DNA from: an uncultured Collinsella sp. | Lineage (GTDB): Bacteria; Actinomycetota; Coriobacteriia; Coriobacteriales; Coriobacteriaceae | Direction: 5' to 3' | Assembly: GCA_900765115.1 (NCBI GenBank) | Contig: CAAFQK010000103.1 | Location: 1-27,643 of the forward strand | DNA: 27,643 nucleotides | Shown: positions 1-8,268 of the stretch, piece by piece | How positions within the stretch are numbered: position 1 is the stretch's first letter | How the letters are laid out: each line of letters opens with the position of its first letter | Translations under genes and position numbers: made by a program | Notes under the pieces: generated by a model | What the model was told of the DNA's origin: nothing | Seen by the model: only the letters and a program-made list of their open reading frames with translations | The model's database searches: none

Positions 1-39
1 CCCCCGGGGAAAAGGCCCTCGCTTTCAAAAAAACTTTAC

Positions 40-73
40 AAAGGCCCCCCCCCCCTGGGGGGGGCGCCTTTTT
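40..73. terminator. Bidirectional rho-independent terminator with long C/G tracts
   Basis: A hairpin pairs AAGGC plus a run of 12 C against a run of 8 G plus GCGCCTT. It is followed by TTTTT on the plus strand, and the A-rich DNA on its left gives a T-rich tail on the minus strand, so it could end transcription from either side. It probably closes the gene lying left of the window. The C tract is unusually long and prone to slippage or sequencing error. Confidence 0.6.
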
Positions 74-76
74 GGT

Positions 77-383
77 TTATTGACTACCAACTGATCGTAA
101 GACGACAACTACTAACATATGAATATGCAAAAGTCGTTCTCGATAACCCGACGCCTTTAAGCCAAAAACCCTCTGGAACCAAATGCTGGCCAATACGGCT
201 TCAGGGCACCTACAAGGCGCAAAGCATCCGATCTTTCCTACGCTAAGTAGCATAATTTAGTTGAAACGGTTCATTTGATTGAAGTGTTTTAGTATGCCTT
301 TTACGGGAATCTGACCGTTTACCGAATTATTTCTTGCTATCATGCAAGGCGTAGGGTAAATCTCCGATCGCAAGGAGACACAA
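77..383 (+). other. adhE upstream control region, no gene seen
   Basis: About 300 bases without a credible coding frame, more A+T-rich than the genes around it. It contains a Rex-like inverted repeat at 262-273, a short inverted repeat CTTGC-N6-GCAAG at 333-348 whose centre holds the -10-like hexamer TATCAT (338-343), and the adhE ribosome binding site AAGGAG at 372-377. No -35 at good spacing could be assigned to TATCAT, so the promoter itself is not fixed. Confidence 0.5.
260..275. promoter_or_regulatory. Candidate Rex (NADH-sensing repressor) operator
   Basis: The inverted repeat TGAA-N4-TTCA at 262-273 matches the core of the actinobacterial Rex operator (TGTGAACGCGTTCACA), although the outer bases fit less well. 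The overlapping TTGAAA at 261-266 resembles a -35 box, so a bound repressor would block transcription. Rex is known to control adhE-type genes in many Gram-positive bacteria. The site is seen in the sequence; its function is inferred from the neighbouring gene. Confidence 0.4.
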
Positions 384-3032
384 ATGGTGAAAAAGTCACC
401 GGAAAACACTACTCCCGCCATCGTGGACAACGTGGAGGCGCTTGAGGCCAAACTCAAATCTATGCGTGAGGCCCAGGCTAAATTCGCTGAGTACACTCAG
501 GAGCAGGTAGACAAGATCTTCTACGAGGCTGCTATGGCCGCCAACAAGGCTCGTATTCCTTTGGCCAAGCTCGCCATCGAGGAGACAGGCCGTGGCGTTC
601 TCGAGGACAAGGTCATCAAGAACCACTACGCCGCTGAGTACATCTACAACGCTTACAAGAACACCAAGACCTGCGGTGTCATCGAGCGCGACGACGCTTA
701 CGGCATCACCAAGGTCGCCGAGCCGATCGGTATCGTTGGCGCTGTCATCCCGACCACCAACCCGACCTCCACGGCCATCTTCAAGACGCTCATCTGCCTG
801 AAGACCCGTAACGCCATCATCATCTCCCCGCACCCGGCAGCCGCCAAGTGCACCATCGCCGCCGCCAAGCTCGTTCTCGACGCAGCTGTCAAGGCCGGTG
901 CTCCTGAGGGCATCATCGGCTGGGTCGACAAGCCGTCCATCGAGCTGACCAACATGGTCATGCGCGACGTCGACATCATTCTCGCAACCGGTGGCCCGGG
1001 CATGGTCAAGGCTGCTTACTCCTCCGGTAAGCCCGCACTCGGCGTCGGCGCCGGCAACACCCCGGTCATCATCGACGATACCGCGGACATCAAGCTCGCC
1101 GTCAACTCCATCATCCACTCCAAGACGTTCGACAACGGCATGATCTGCGCTTCCGAGCAGTCCGTCACCGTCCTCGACTCCATCTACAAGGATGTCAAGG
1201 CTGAGTTCCAGCGTCGCGGCTGCTACTTCGTCAAGCAGGGTGCCGAGATGGACGCCCTGCGTGCCGCCATGTTCAAGAACGGCGCACTCGATCACCGCAT
1301 CCCCGGCATGGCTGCCGCCAAGATCGCCGAGCTCGCCGGCATCGAGGTTCCCGCCAAGACCAAGATCCTGATCGCCGAGGTCACCTCCACCGATCCCGAG
1401 AAGGAAGAGTTCTCCCACGAGAAGCTCTCCCCGGTCCTCGCTATGTATCACGCCAAGGACTTCCAGGAGGCCGTTGACAAGGCAGAGCACCTCGTCCTCG
1501 CAGGTGGCCCGGGCCACACCGCCTCTCTCTACGTGCACCCGGCACAGAGCGAGAAGATCGCTAAGTTCCAGCACGTCATGAAGGCCTGCCGCATCGTCAT
1601 CAACACCCCGTCCTCGCACGGCGGCATCGGTGACCTCTACAACTTCGGCATGAAGCCGTCTCTAACCCTGGGCTGCGGCTCCTGGGGTGGCAACTCCGTC
1701 TCCGAGAACGTTGGGGTGAAGCACTTGATCAACGTCAAGACCGTGGCAGAGCGCCGCGAGAACATGCTGTGGTTCCGCGCACCCGAGAAGGTCTACTTCA
1801 AGAAGGGCTGCACGCCCGTCGCACTCGACGAGCTCGGCACCGTAATGGGCAAGAAGCGCGCCTTCATCGTTACCGACCAGTTCCTCTTCAAGAATGGCAA
1901 CACGCGTGCCATCGAGGCCAAGCTCGATGAGATGGGCATCGCTCACGACTGCTTCTACGACGTTGAGCCCGATCCCTCCCTGCAGTGCGCACGTCGCGGC
2001 GCCAAGCAGATGACGCTCTTCGAGCCGGATGTCATCATCGCCGTCGGCGGCGGTTCCGCAATGGACGCCGGCAAGATCATGTGGATGATGTACGAGCACC
2101 CCGAGGCGAACTTCGAGGACATGGCCATGGACTTCATGGACATCCGCAAGCGTATCTTCACCTTCCCCGAGATGGGCAAGAAGGCTTACTTCGTCGCCGT
2201 CCCGACCTCTTCGGGCACTGGCTCCGAGTGCACGCCGTTCGCCATCATCACCGACAAGGAGACCGGCATCAAGTGGCCGCTCGCCGACTACGCGCTGCTC
2301 CCCAACATGGCTATCGTCGACGCCGACAACTGCATGACCGCCCCGAAGGGCCTCACCGCAGCTTCCGGTATTGACGTCATGACCCACGCCATCGAGTCCT
2401 ACGTCTCCATCATGGCTTCCGATTACACCAAGGGCCTCTCCGAGCGCGCCGCAAAGCTCGTCTTCGAGAACCTCCCGAGCTCCTTCACCAACGGTGCCAA
2501 GGATCCGCACGCTCGCGAGGAGATGCACAACGCATCCTGCATGGCCGGTATGGCATTCGGTAACGCCTTCCTGGGCCTCAACCACTCCATGGCCCACAAG
2601 CTCGGCGCTTTCCACCATCTGCCCCACGGCCTCGCAAACGCAGTCATCCTGACCCGCGTCATGCGTTACAACGCCGCCGAGGCTCCTGTCAAGATGGGAA
2701 CCTTCTCTCAGTATCCTTACCCCAACGCGCTGCACAACTACGCCGAGATGGCTCGTTACTGCGGCATCGACGGCAAGGACGACCGTGAGGTCTTCGAGAA
2801 CTTCATCACCAAGCTCACCGAGCTCTGCGACTTCATCGGTGTCAAGCACACCATCGCTGAGTACGGCGTTGACGAGAAGTACTTCCTCGACACCCTCGAC
2901 GAGATGACCGAGCAGGCATTCAACGACCAGTGCACCGGCGCTAACCCGCGCTACCCGCTCATGAGCGAGATCAAGGAGCTCTACCTGGACGCCTACTACG
3001 GCCGAGAGCCTCAGGATTACGCCGTCTGCTAG
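384..3032 (+). CDS. adhE: Bifunctional acetaldehyde-CoA/alcohol dehydrogenase AdhE
   Basis: Reduces acetyl-CoA to acetaldehyde and then to ethanol, using NADH at both steps, and so regenerates NAD+ during anaerobic fermentation in the cytoplasm. At 882 residues it is close to E. coli AdhE (891). The N-terminal aldehyde dehydrogenase half (about 1-450) has the nucleophile Cys255 in MICASEQS. The C-terminal iron-dependent alcohol dehydrogenase half has the nucleotide-binding GGGSAMDAGK and the expected iron ligands Asp664, His668, His734 and His748, each shifted by 11 from the E. coli positions. The ATG at 384 is preceded by AAGGAG six bases away. AdhE normally assembles into spirosome filaments. 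The gene stands alone with its own upstream region, and a GC-rich hairpin separates it from the next gene. Codon use is strongly C/G-ending, as expected of a highly expressed gene. Confidence 0.97.
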   Translation: MVKKSPENTTPAIVDNVEALEAKLKSMREAQAKFAEYTQEQVDKIFYEAAMAANKARIPLAKLAIEETGRGVLEDKVIKNHYAAEYIYNAYKNTKTCGVIERDDAYGITKVAEPIGIVGAVIPTTNPTSTAIFKTLICLKTRNAIIISPHPAAAKCTIAAAKLVLDAAVKAGAPEGIIGWVDKPSIELTNMVMRDVDIILATGGPGMVKAAYSSGKPALGVGAGNTPVIIDDTADIKLAVNSIIHSKTFDNGMICASEQSVTVLDSIYKDVKAEFQRRGCYFVKQGAEMDALRAAMFKNGALDHRIPGMAAAKIAELAGIEVPAKTKILIAEVTSTDPEKEEFSHEKLSPVLAMYHAKDFQEAVDKAEHLVLAGGPGHTASLYVHPAQSEKIAKFQHVMKACRIVINTPSSHGGIGDLYNFGMKPSLTLGCGSWGGNSVSENVGVKHLINVKTVAERRENMLWFRAPEKVYFKKGCTPVALDELGTVMGKKRAFIVTDQFLFKNGNTRAIEAKLDEMGIAHDCFYDVEPDPSLQCARRGAKQMTLFEPDVIIAVGGGSAMDAGKIMWMMYEHPEANFEDMAMDFMDIRKRIFTFPEMGKKAYFVAVPTSSGTGSECTPFAIITDKETGIKWPLADYALLPNMAIVDADNCMTAPKGLTAASGIDVMTHAIESYVSIMASDYTKGLSERAAKLVFENLPSSFTNGAKDPHAREEMHNASCMAGMAFGNAFLGLNHSMAHKLGAFHHLPHGLANAVILTRVMRYNAAEAPVKMGTFSQYPYPNALHNYAEMARYCGIDGKDDREVFENFITKLTELCDFIGVKHTIAEYGVDEKYFLDTLDEMTEQAFNDQCTGANPRYPLMSEIKELYLDAYYGREPQDYAVC

Positions 3033-3049
3033 TTCTAGCACGGTTTTTA

Positions 3050-3088
3050 ACGGCGGGGGTGCACGGGTGTTTCACACCCCCCCGCCGT
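3050..3088 (+). terminator. GC-rich hairpin after adhE, no T tail
   Basis: ACGGCGGGGGTG (3050-3061) can pair with CAC followed by a C run and GCCGT (3073-3088), giving a strong stem with an approximately 11-base loop. No T run follows, so it may only attenuate transcription or protect the adhE mRNA 3' end, letting some transcripts continue into the next gene. Confidence 0.45.
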
Positions 3089-3120
3089 CGCTTCTATCGC
3101 ATCGTTGAAAGGATGCAACC

Positions 3121-3885
3121 ATGCTGCTACCCGATTCCAAGACCGAGCTCGTCCGCCGTGGCAACAAGGTCGTTTACGACCTGGGCGACAAGATCGTCAA
3201 GGTCTTTAACGAGACCAAGCCCGTCTCCGACGTGTTCAACGAGGCTTTGAATCTTGCCCGCATCAATGAGTGCGGCATCCGCAGCCCCAAGGCTCTCGAG
3301 GTTTCCCAGCTCGAGAACGCCAACGGCTGGGCGCTCGTGACCGAGAAGGTTCCGGGCACTACCCTTGCCGAGAAGATGACTGCCGAGCCCCAGCGCTTCG
3401 GTGAGTACCTCGAGATGTTCGTCGACCTCCAGATCGAGATCCACGGCTACACCTCCCCGCTGCTCAACCGTCAGCGCGACAAGTTCGCCCGCATGATCGA
3501 CAGCCTTGATCAGCTCAATGCCACCACGCGCTACAACCTTCAGGAGCGTCTGGACGGTATGACCAAGGAGTTCAAGGTTTGCCACGGCGACTTCAACCCC
3601 TCCAACGTCATCGTCGGCGACGACGGTCAGCTGTACGTCTGCGACTGGGCACACGCCACCCAGGGCTCCCCTGCTGCCGACGTTGCCACCACCTACCTGC
3701 TCTTTGCCCTCAACAGCAAGGATCAGGCCGAGGCCTACCTGGAGCTCTACTGCGACCGCGCCGACATGCCCATGCAGGTCGTGCGTCAGTGGACGAGCAT
3801 CGTTGCCGCTTCCGAGCTCGCTCGTAAGCGCAACGTGAACGATGAGTTCCTGAAGAACTGGATCGACGTCGTCGATTATCAGTAA
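3121..3885 (+). CDS. Aminoglycoside phosphotransferase/choline kinase-fold protein
   Basis: A 254-residue protein with a eukaryotic-like kinase fold (APH/choline kinase family). The catalytic loop is HGDFNPSN, with His155, Asp157 and Asn162. The metal-binding Asp175 lies in VCDWA, where most relatives have IDW or IDF. The N-terminus (VVYDLGDKIVKVF, then an NEAL helix) resembles the nucleotide-binding lobe of small stand-alone phosphotransferases. The substrate cannot be read from the sequence: members act on antibiotics, choline, sugars or amino acids, and nothing here points specifically to drug resistance. The ATG at 3121 has AAAGGA seven bases upstream. It sits 88 bases behind adhE on the same strand, and a strong terminator follows, so it may be partly transcribed with adhE. 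Family assignment is firm; function is unknown. Confidence 0.85.
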   Translation: MLLPDSKTELVRRGNKVVYDLGDKIVKVFNETKPVSDVFNEALNLARINECGIRSPKALEVSQLENANGWALVTEKVPGTTLAEKMTAEPQRFGEYLEMFVDLQIEIHGYTSPLLNRQRDKFARMIDSLDQLNATTRYNLQERLDGMTKEFKVCHGDFNPSNVIVGDDGQLYVCDWAHATQGSPAADVATTYLLFALNSKDQAEAYLELYCDRADMPMQVVRQWTSIVAASELARKRNVNDEFLKNWIDVVDYQ

Positions 3886-3917
3886 TATCTGAGCGATTTA
3901 TTTCGCATCGGAGGCAC

Positions 3918-3960
3918 AAAGGAAACCCCGCAGCTCGCATGGGCTGTGGGGTTTCCTTTT
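3918..3960 (+). terminator. Rho-independent terminator after the phosphotransferase gene
   Basis: AAAGGAAACCCC with CAGC pairs with GCTG and GGGGTTTCC followed by TTTT, a long stem ending in a T run on the plus strand. It closes the adhE-phosphotransferase unit. Confidence 0.9.
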
Positions 3961-3984
3961 AGCGATTGAGTACGTCGACAAGAT

Positions 3985-4033
3985 AAAAGGACGGCCCCGC
4001 ATCTCCCCTATCTGGAGAAATGCGGGGCCGTCC
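3985..4033 (-). terminator. Rho-independent terminator of the pyrH-proS operon
   Basis: GGACGGCCCCGCAT (3989-4002) pairs perfectly with its complement at 4020-4033. On the minus strand the stem is followed by TTTTATCT, while on the plus strand it is not. It therefore ends the minus-strand operon and faces the terminator at 3918-3960. Confidence 0.9.
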
Positions 4034-4063
4034 CGTATATCGAACTACAAGCGAAATCGCCGA

Positions 4064-5785
4064 TTAACGGCGTGCCGCCTTCACAAGCTCGGCGACCTTG
4101 GCGACGACCTCGTCGATCGCCACGTCCTCGCGCTCGCCCGTGGCACGGTCCTTGAGCTCGACGGTGCCGTTCTTGAGGCCACGCTTGCCGAGCACCACCT
4201 GATACGGGAAGCCCATAAGGTCATTGTCGGCAAACTTAAAGCCGGGACGCTCATCGCGATCGTCGACGACAACCTCGATACCCTCGGCGCACAGGCCATC
4301 AACGATCTGTTCGCAAACGGTAGCGCACTCCTCCTTCTTGGGGTCGAGCGGAATCACCGCAACCTCGTACGGGGCAACGGAGACCGGCCAGACGATGCCA
4401 TGCTCGTCGTTGTGCTGCTCCACGACGGCAGCGAGCGAGCGAGACACGCCCACGCCGTAGCAACCCATGATAAGCGGCTTCTCCTTGCCGTCCTCGTCCA
4501 TAAAGGTAGCACCCATGGCCTCGGAGTACTTGGTGCCCAGCTGGAAGACCTGGGAAACCTCGATGCCGCGAGCAGCAGAGAGCGGCTTGCCGCAGTGCGG
4601 GCAGGGATCGCCGGCGACGACGGTGACCAGATCGGCCCACTCGTCGACGGTAAAGTCGCGCTCGGGGCAGGCACCGGTAAAGTGATAATCGACCTCGTTG
4701 GCACCGCAGGCCCACTGCTTGGACTCGCGCAGGCTCTCATCGCACACCAGACGGATGCCCTCGGGCAGGTTGACCGGTCCGATAAAGCCCTTGTGCAGAC
4801 CGTTCGCCTGAAGCTCCTCGTCGGTCATCATGCGATAGCCCTTGCCAAAGACGTGCTCGGCTTTGCAGTCATTGAGCTCGTGGTCGCCCGGGACAATGGC
4901 CACAACCGGCTTGCCCTCGGCGTCGATGAGCGCCAACGACTTGCGCGTGCCGTTCTCGGGGAAGCCGAAGAACTTGGCAACAGCCTCGATGGTGCCCATA
5001 CCCGGAGTCTCGACCTTGGTGAGCGTGCCGTCGCCGGGACCCTCGGTCACAACGACCTTGGTGCTTGCAGCCTCGTCATCGGCAGCAAAGCCGCAATCGT
5101 CGCAGTAGACGAGCGAAGCCTCGCCGGCGTCGGCCAGCGCCATGTACTCGACGGAGGTGTCGCCGCCGATTTCGCCGGAGTCGGCGACAACGGGCAGAGC
5201 CTTGATGTAGCAGCGCTCGCAGATGTTGGCGTAGGCCTGCTTCATCTTGTCGTACTCCTCCTGCAGGCTCTCCTGCGTGGCAGAGAAGCTGTAGGCGTCC
5301 TTCATGATGAACTCACGGCCGCGCATCAGGCCAAAGCGGGGACGGAACTCATCGCGGAACTTGTCCTGAATGTGGTACAGGTTGACGGGCAGCTGCTTAT
5401 AGGAGCGCAGCTCGTTGCGCACCAGGGCCGTGACGGTCTCCTCGTGCGTGGGACCCAGCACAAACTCGCGACCATGACGGTCGTCAAAGCGCACGAGCTC
5501 CTTACCATAGGCATCGATGCGGCCGGACTCACGCCACAGCTCGGCATCGACCATAATGGGCATCATGAGCTCCTGGGCGCCGGCGGCATCCATCTCGTCG
5601 CGCACGATGTTCTCGATCTTACGAATCGAGCGCCAAGCGAGCGGCAGATAGGAATAGAGACCGGCGGCCTCCTTGCGGATCATACCGGCACGAAGCAGCA
5701 GACGATGGCTTGCAAGCTCGGCGTCGGCCGGATCCTCTTTAAGCGTCGGCGCATAGAGCTTAGACATATACATTGCTCGAGTCAT
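4064..5785 (-). CDS. proS: Prolyl-tRNA synthetase, bacterial type with editing insertion
   Basis: Class II aminoacyl-tRNA synthetase that charges tRNA-Pro with proline. At 573 residues it has the usual bacterial length. Class II motif 2 is at about 141-167 (FRDEFRPRFGLMRGREF) and motif 3 is GCYGVGVSRS at 441-450. Between them, about 225-400, lies the INS editing domain that hydrolyses Ala-tRNA-Pro. The C-terminal anticodon-binding domain follows (about 470-573), including DDRDERPGFKF. Paired cysteines at 228/231 and 395/398 flank the insertion and may bind a metal. The ATG at 5785 directly follows the ispG stop, with GAGGAG inside the ispG end as its binding site, so translation is probably coupled. 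An internal ATG at residue 7 (MSKLYAPT) fits the usual family N-terminus almost as well. Last gene of the operon. Confidence 0.96.
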   Translation of the reverse strand: MTRAMYMSKLYAPTLKEDPADAELASHRLLLRAGMIRKEAAGLYSYLPLAWRSIRKIENIVRDEMDAAGAQELMMPIMVDAELWRESGRIDAYGKELVRFDDRHGREFVLGPTHEETVTALVRNELRSYKQLPVNLYHIQDKFRDEFRPRFGLMRGREFIMKDAYSFSATQESLQEEYDKMKQAYANICERCYIKALPVVADSGEIGGDTSVEYMALADAGEASLVYCDDCGFAADDEAASTKVVVTEGPGDGTLTKVETPGMGTIEAVAKFFGFPENGTRKSLALIDAEGKPVVAIVPGDHELNDCKAEHVFGKGYRMMTDEELQANGLHKGFIGPVNLPEGIRLVCDESLRESKQWACGANEVDYHFTGACPERDFTVDEWADLVTVVAGDPCPHCGKPLSAARGIEVSQVFQLGTKYSEAMGATFMDEDGKEKPLIMGCYGVGVSRSLAAVVEQHNDEHGIVWPVSVAPYEVAVIPLDPKKEECATVCEQIVDGLCAEGIEVVVDDRDERPGFKFADNDLMGFPYQVVLGKRGLKNGTVELKDRATGEREDVAIDEVVAKVAELVKAARR

Positions 5786-6868
5786 TTATTTCTCCTCAAT
5801 AAGCTTGTCGACCTCGGCCATAAGCGCGTCGACAATTTGATCCTCAGCTACTTTACCAATGATCTGGCCATGCGAAAAGAGCAGGGCCTGACCACGTCCG
5901 CAAGCAACGCCCAGGTCGGCATCAGAAGCCTCACCGGGGCCATTAACGGCACATCCCATGACGGCAATCGAAAGCGGCGCGGCATAGTTCTTAAGCCGCT
6001 CGGTTACTTCCTCGGCGATAGGAATCAGGTTAACCTGGCAGCGGGCGCACGTGGGGCACGAGACAATCTCGGGACCACGGCGACGCAGACCCAGGGACTG
6101 CAAAATTCCCCAGGCGACCGGCGGCTCCTCAACCGGATCGGCCGTGAGCGAGACGCGCATGGTGTCACCGATGCCCTCAGACAGCAGGATACCGAGTCCC
6201 ACCGAGCTCTTGATGGTGCCCTGCAGCTTGGTTCCGGCCTCCGTCACGCCCAGGTGAAGCGGAACGTGGGGAATCTCGCGCGACAGGGCTCGATAGGTAT
6301 CGAGCGTCGTTTGCACGCTATGGGCCTTGGCCGAAAGCACAATGTTCGTAAAGCCGCGGTCTTCAAAATGCTTGACGAAACGCTCGCTCGACATCACGAG
6401 CTTTTCGGGCTGCGTGAGGTCGTCGCGCTCGGCGATATCCTGCTCAAGCGAACCGGCATTGACGCCGATACGAATCGCACAGCCAGCAGCACCCGCAGCA
6501 TCGATCACCGCGTCAACCTTGGCCCAATCGCCGATATTGCCGGGATTGATGCGCAGCTTGGCAGCACCGGCCTCAACGGCACCAATGGCGAGCTTATGGT
6601 TAAAGTGGATATCGGCGACGATTGGCACCGGAGACTCGGCACAAATCGTGCGAAAGCCCTCGAGCGCAGCCTCGGTAGGCACGCTCACGCGAACAACATC
6701 GCAACCCGCCTGGGCAAGCGCACGCACTTGCGCAAGCGTTGCCTGGGCGTCGGCGGTATCGGTGCAGGTCATGGACTGAACCACCACCGGCGCGCCACCA
6801 CCGATCTGCACGCCGCCCACATATACGGGGCGCGTCAGCTCGCGCGGCAAAGGATGGGATAAAGACAA
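5786..6868 (-). CDS. ispG: 4-hydroxy-3-methylbut-2-enyl diphosphate synthase (flavodoxin/ferredoxin)
   Basis: [4Fe-4S] enzyme of the MEP isoprenoid pathway; it converts methylerythritol cyclodiphosphate to HMBPP. I choose the TTG at 6868, eight bases after GGGGAG, giving 360 residues and starting at the family N-terminus. The frame is open further upstream, but that stretch lies inside rseP. A TIM-barrel part starts with RPVYVGGVQIGG. The cluster ligands are visible at Cys271 and Cys274 (CPTCARC), Cys306 (GCAVNGPGE) and Glu313. It lies 13 bases after rseP and directly abuts proS. With dxr four cistrons' width upstream in the same operon, it supplies isoprenyl diphosphate for UppS, encoded there too. 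Confidence 0.94.
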   Translation of the reverse strand: MSLSHPLPRELTRPVYVGGVQIGGGAPVVVQSMTCTDTADAQATLAQVRALAQAGCDVVRVSVPTEAALEGFRTICAESPVPIVADIHFNHKLAIGAVEAGAAKLRINPGNIGDWAKVDAVIDAAGAAGCAIRIGVNAGSLEQDIAERDDLTQPEKLVMSSERFVKHFEDRGFTNIVLSAKAHSVQTTLDTYRALSREIPHVPLHLGVTEAGTKLQGTIKSSVGLGILLSEGIGDTMRVSLTADPVEEPPVAWGILQSLGLRRRGPEIVSCPTCARCQVNLIPIAEEVTERLKNYAAPLSIAVMGCAVNGPGEASDADLGVACGRGQALLFSHGQIIGKVAEDQIVDALMAEVDKLIEEK

Positions 6869-6881
6869 TCCAAACACTCCC

Positions 6882-8243
6882 CTACAAAATAAATCGAAGG
6901 ACGTCGGAACGAAGCATATAAACAAACAGCAGCGCAAAGAGCGCGATGCCGACATAGCTGACGATTGTCTGCACCTTGAGTGGCAGCTCGCGACCGGCGA
7001 CCATTTGGATGATCTCGATAACCAGCTTTCCCCCGTCGAGCGGCGGAATGGGCAGCAAGTTCATAAAGCCCAGCGAGAATGAGATGAGCGCTGCAAACGA
7101 CAGGAACGTTACGGGGCCGGCAGCAGCCGCCTGAGAGGACATGACGCTGATGCCCACGATCGACGAGGACTGGTCGAGAATCTCCATCGTATGCTGCGGC
7201 TGGAGTAGGCGCATAACGCCATCCGCGGTCTGCACAACATAGGAGAATGACAGACGCGCCGAGGTGATGGGGTCCAAACGGACTACCTCCGTAGAAGCAT
7301 ACACACCTAACCGCTCGTCCTCTTTGAGCGCAACCGAGGTCGAATGCTGCTTGCCGTCACGCTCATACTCAATGGCGATATCGTCCTTACCGGCGGCCTT
7401 GCCGATAGCATCGTAGACGTCCATCCAAGTGGAACATGAGACACCGTCGACCGAAAGGATCGCATCTCCGGCCTCGATACCCGCCTTGGCGGCAATAGAC
7501 CCCTCGTCAACCTGACCGATCACGTTGGTATCCATCGGCACGGTGACACCCGCAATGGAATAGATGCTCATAAGGAGCAAAAAACCCGTCAGGATATTGA
7601 CGAGAATGCCCGCGAGCAGCATAAAGGCGCGCTTGAGAAAACCCTGGCCAAGATAAGTGTGCGAGCGCTCTTGCGCCAAGAAATCAGCCTCGCCGCACGG
7701 CAGCTCCCACACATCGCCCACGGCAGTCGCATGCTCTCGATCGAACCGGCGGCCGTCAAAGGTGGTGTAGCCCGCCGCGTCTCGCGGCAGCGTCTGATAC
7801 TTGGTGGGATAGTAGCTCGGTGAGGGCTTCTCCCCTTCCTCATACCAAGGTGCGATGGAGCCCCAGCCCAGCAACAGAGCACAAGCCTCGAGCACATCCT
7901 CCTCGGAAAGCTCGAGCTCGACAGCAAGGTCGGCCACGGTCACGCGACCATGACGATAGACAGCCGCGAGCACGCGATCGGCGCACGAGACATCGGTCGG
8001 ATCCATACCGCAGATGGCAGCGTAGCCACCCAGCAGCAGCGGGGTCACGCCAAACTTGGTTCCAATGCGACGCGACGTGTAATGGATGTCAAAGCGGCAC
8101 GGCAGGCCCAAAAAGAACTCGGTCACACGGACGCCGCAGGCACGTGCCGCCAAAAAGTGGCCGCCCTCGTGCAAAAACACGAGGACGGAAAGCATCAGCA
8201 GGCCCCAAAAGACCGATGAGAGAACGCTCAGAACAGTATCCAT
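6882..8243 (-). CDS. rseP: RseP-like site-2 intramembrane zinc metalloprotease with an insertion
   Basis: M50-family membrane protease that cuts transmembrane substrates, typically anti-sigma factors or signal-peptide remnants. Counting from the ATG at 8243 (453 residues), the zinc motif HEGGH is at 25-29 inside the first membrane helix, a PDZ domain spans about 240-315, and the second active-site motif NLLPIPPLDGG is at 395-405, followed by a final helix. Between the membrane-associated hairpin (LLLGGYAAICG) and the next helix (LKRAFMLLAGILVNIL) there are about 115 residues where family members usually have a short link. Residues 87-130 of this look like a winged-helix fold. AAGGA lies 15 bases from the ATG, which is long. 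An in-frame TTG at 8258 abuts it too closely, so the start is uncertain. The gene sits between dxr and ispG, a common bacterial order. Confidence 0.92.
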   Translation of the reverse strand: MDTVLSVLSSVFWGLLMLSVLVFLHEGGHFLAARACGVRVTEFFLGLPCRFDIHYTSRRIGTKFGVTPLLLGGYAAICGMDPTDVSCADRVLAAVYRHGRVTVADLAVELELSEEDVLEACALLLGWGSIAPWYEEGEKPSPSYYPTKYQTLPRDAAGYTTFDGRRFDREHATAVGDVWELPCGEADFLAQERSHTYLGQGFLKRAFMLLAGILVNILTGFLLLMSIYSIAGVTVPMDTNVIGQVDEGSIAAKAGIEAGDAILSVDGVSCSTWMDVYDAIGKAAGKDDIAIEYERDGKQHSTSVALKEDERLGVYASTEVVRLDPITSARLSFSYVVQTADGVMRLLQPQHTMEILDQSSSIVGISVMSSQAAAAGPVTFLSFAALISFSLGFMNLLPIPPLDGGKLVIEIIQMVAGRELPLKVQTIVSYVGIALFALLFVYMLRSDVLRFIL

Positions 8244-8268
8244 AAAACGAAAAAGCAATCCTTATGGG

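Noticed and set aside
80..118. TTGACT at 80-85 as a -35 box with TAACAT further on
   Set aside because: The spacing of about 27 bases is too long for a promoter.
396..3041. Two long minus-strand open frames opposite adhE
   Set aside because: adhE has all catalytic and metal-binding residues, and the antisense frames have Leu/Val/Asp/Gly-rich content typical of mirror frames.
3121..3885. Aminoglycoside-resistance kinase
   Set aside because: Only the general kinase fold is supported; the chromosomal context beside adhE and the variant CDW motif give no evidence for a drug substrate.
4400..6862. Plus-strand open frame of 820 codons across proS and ispG
   Set aside because: It spans two well-supported minus-strand genes and has no recognisable motif; it is a composition artefact.
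6869..6955. Upstream extension of the ispG frame
   Set aside because: It lies within the 3' end of rseP and lacks family similarity; the TTG at 6868 has a proper binding site.
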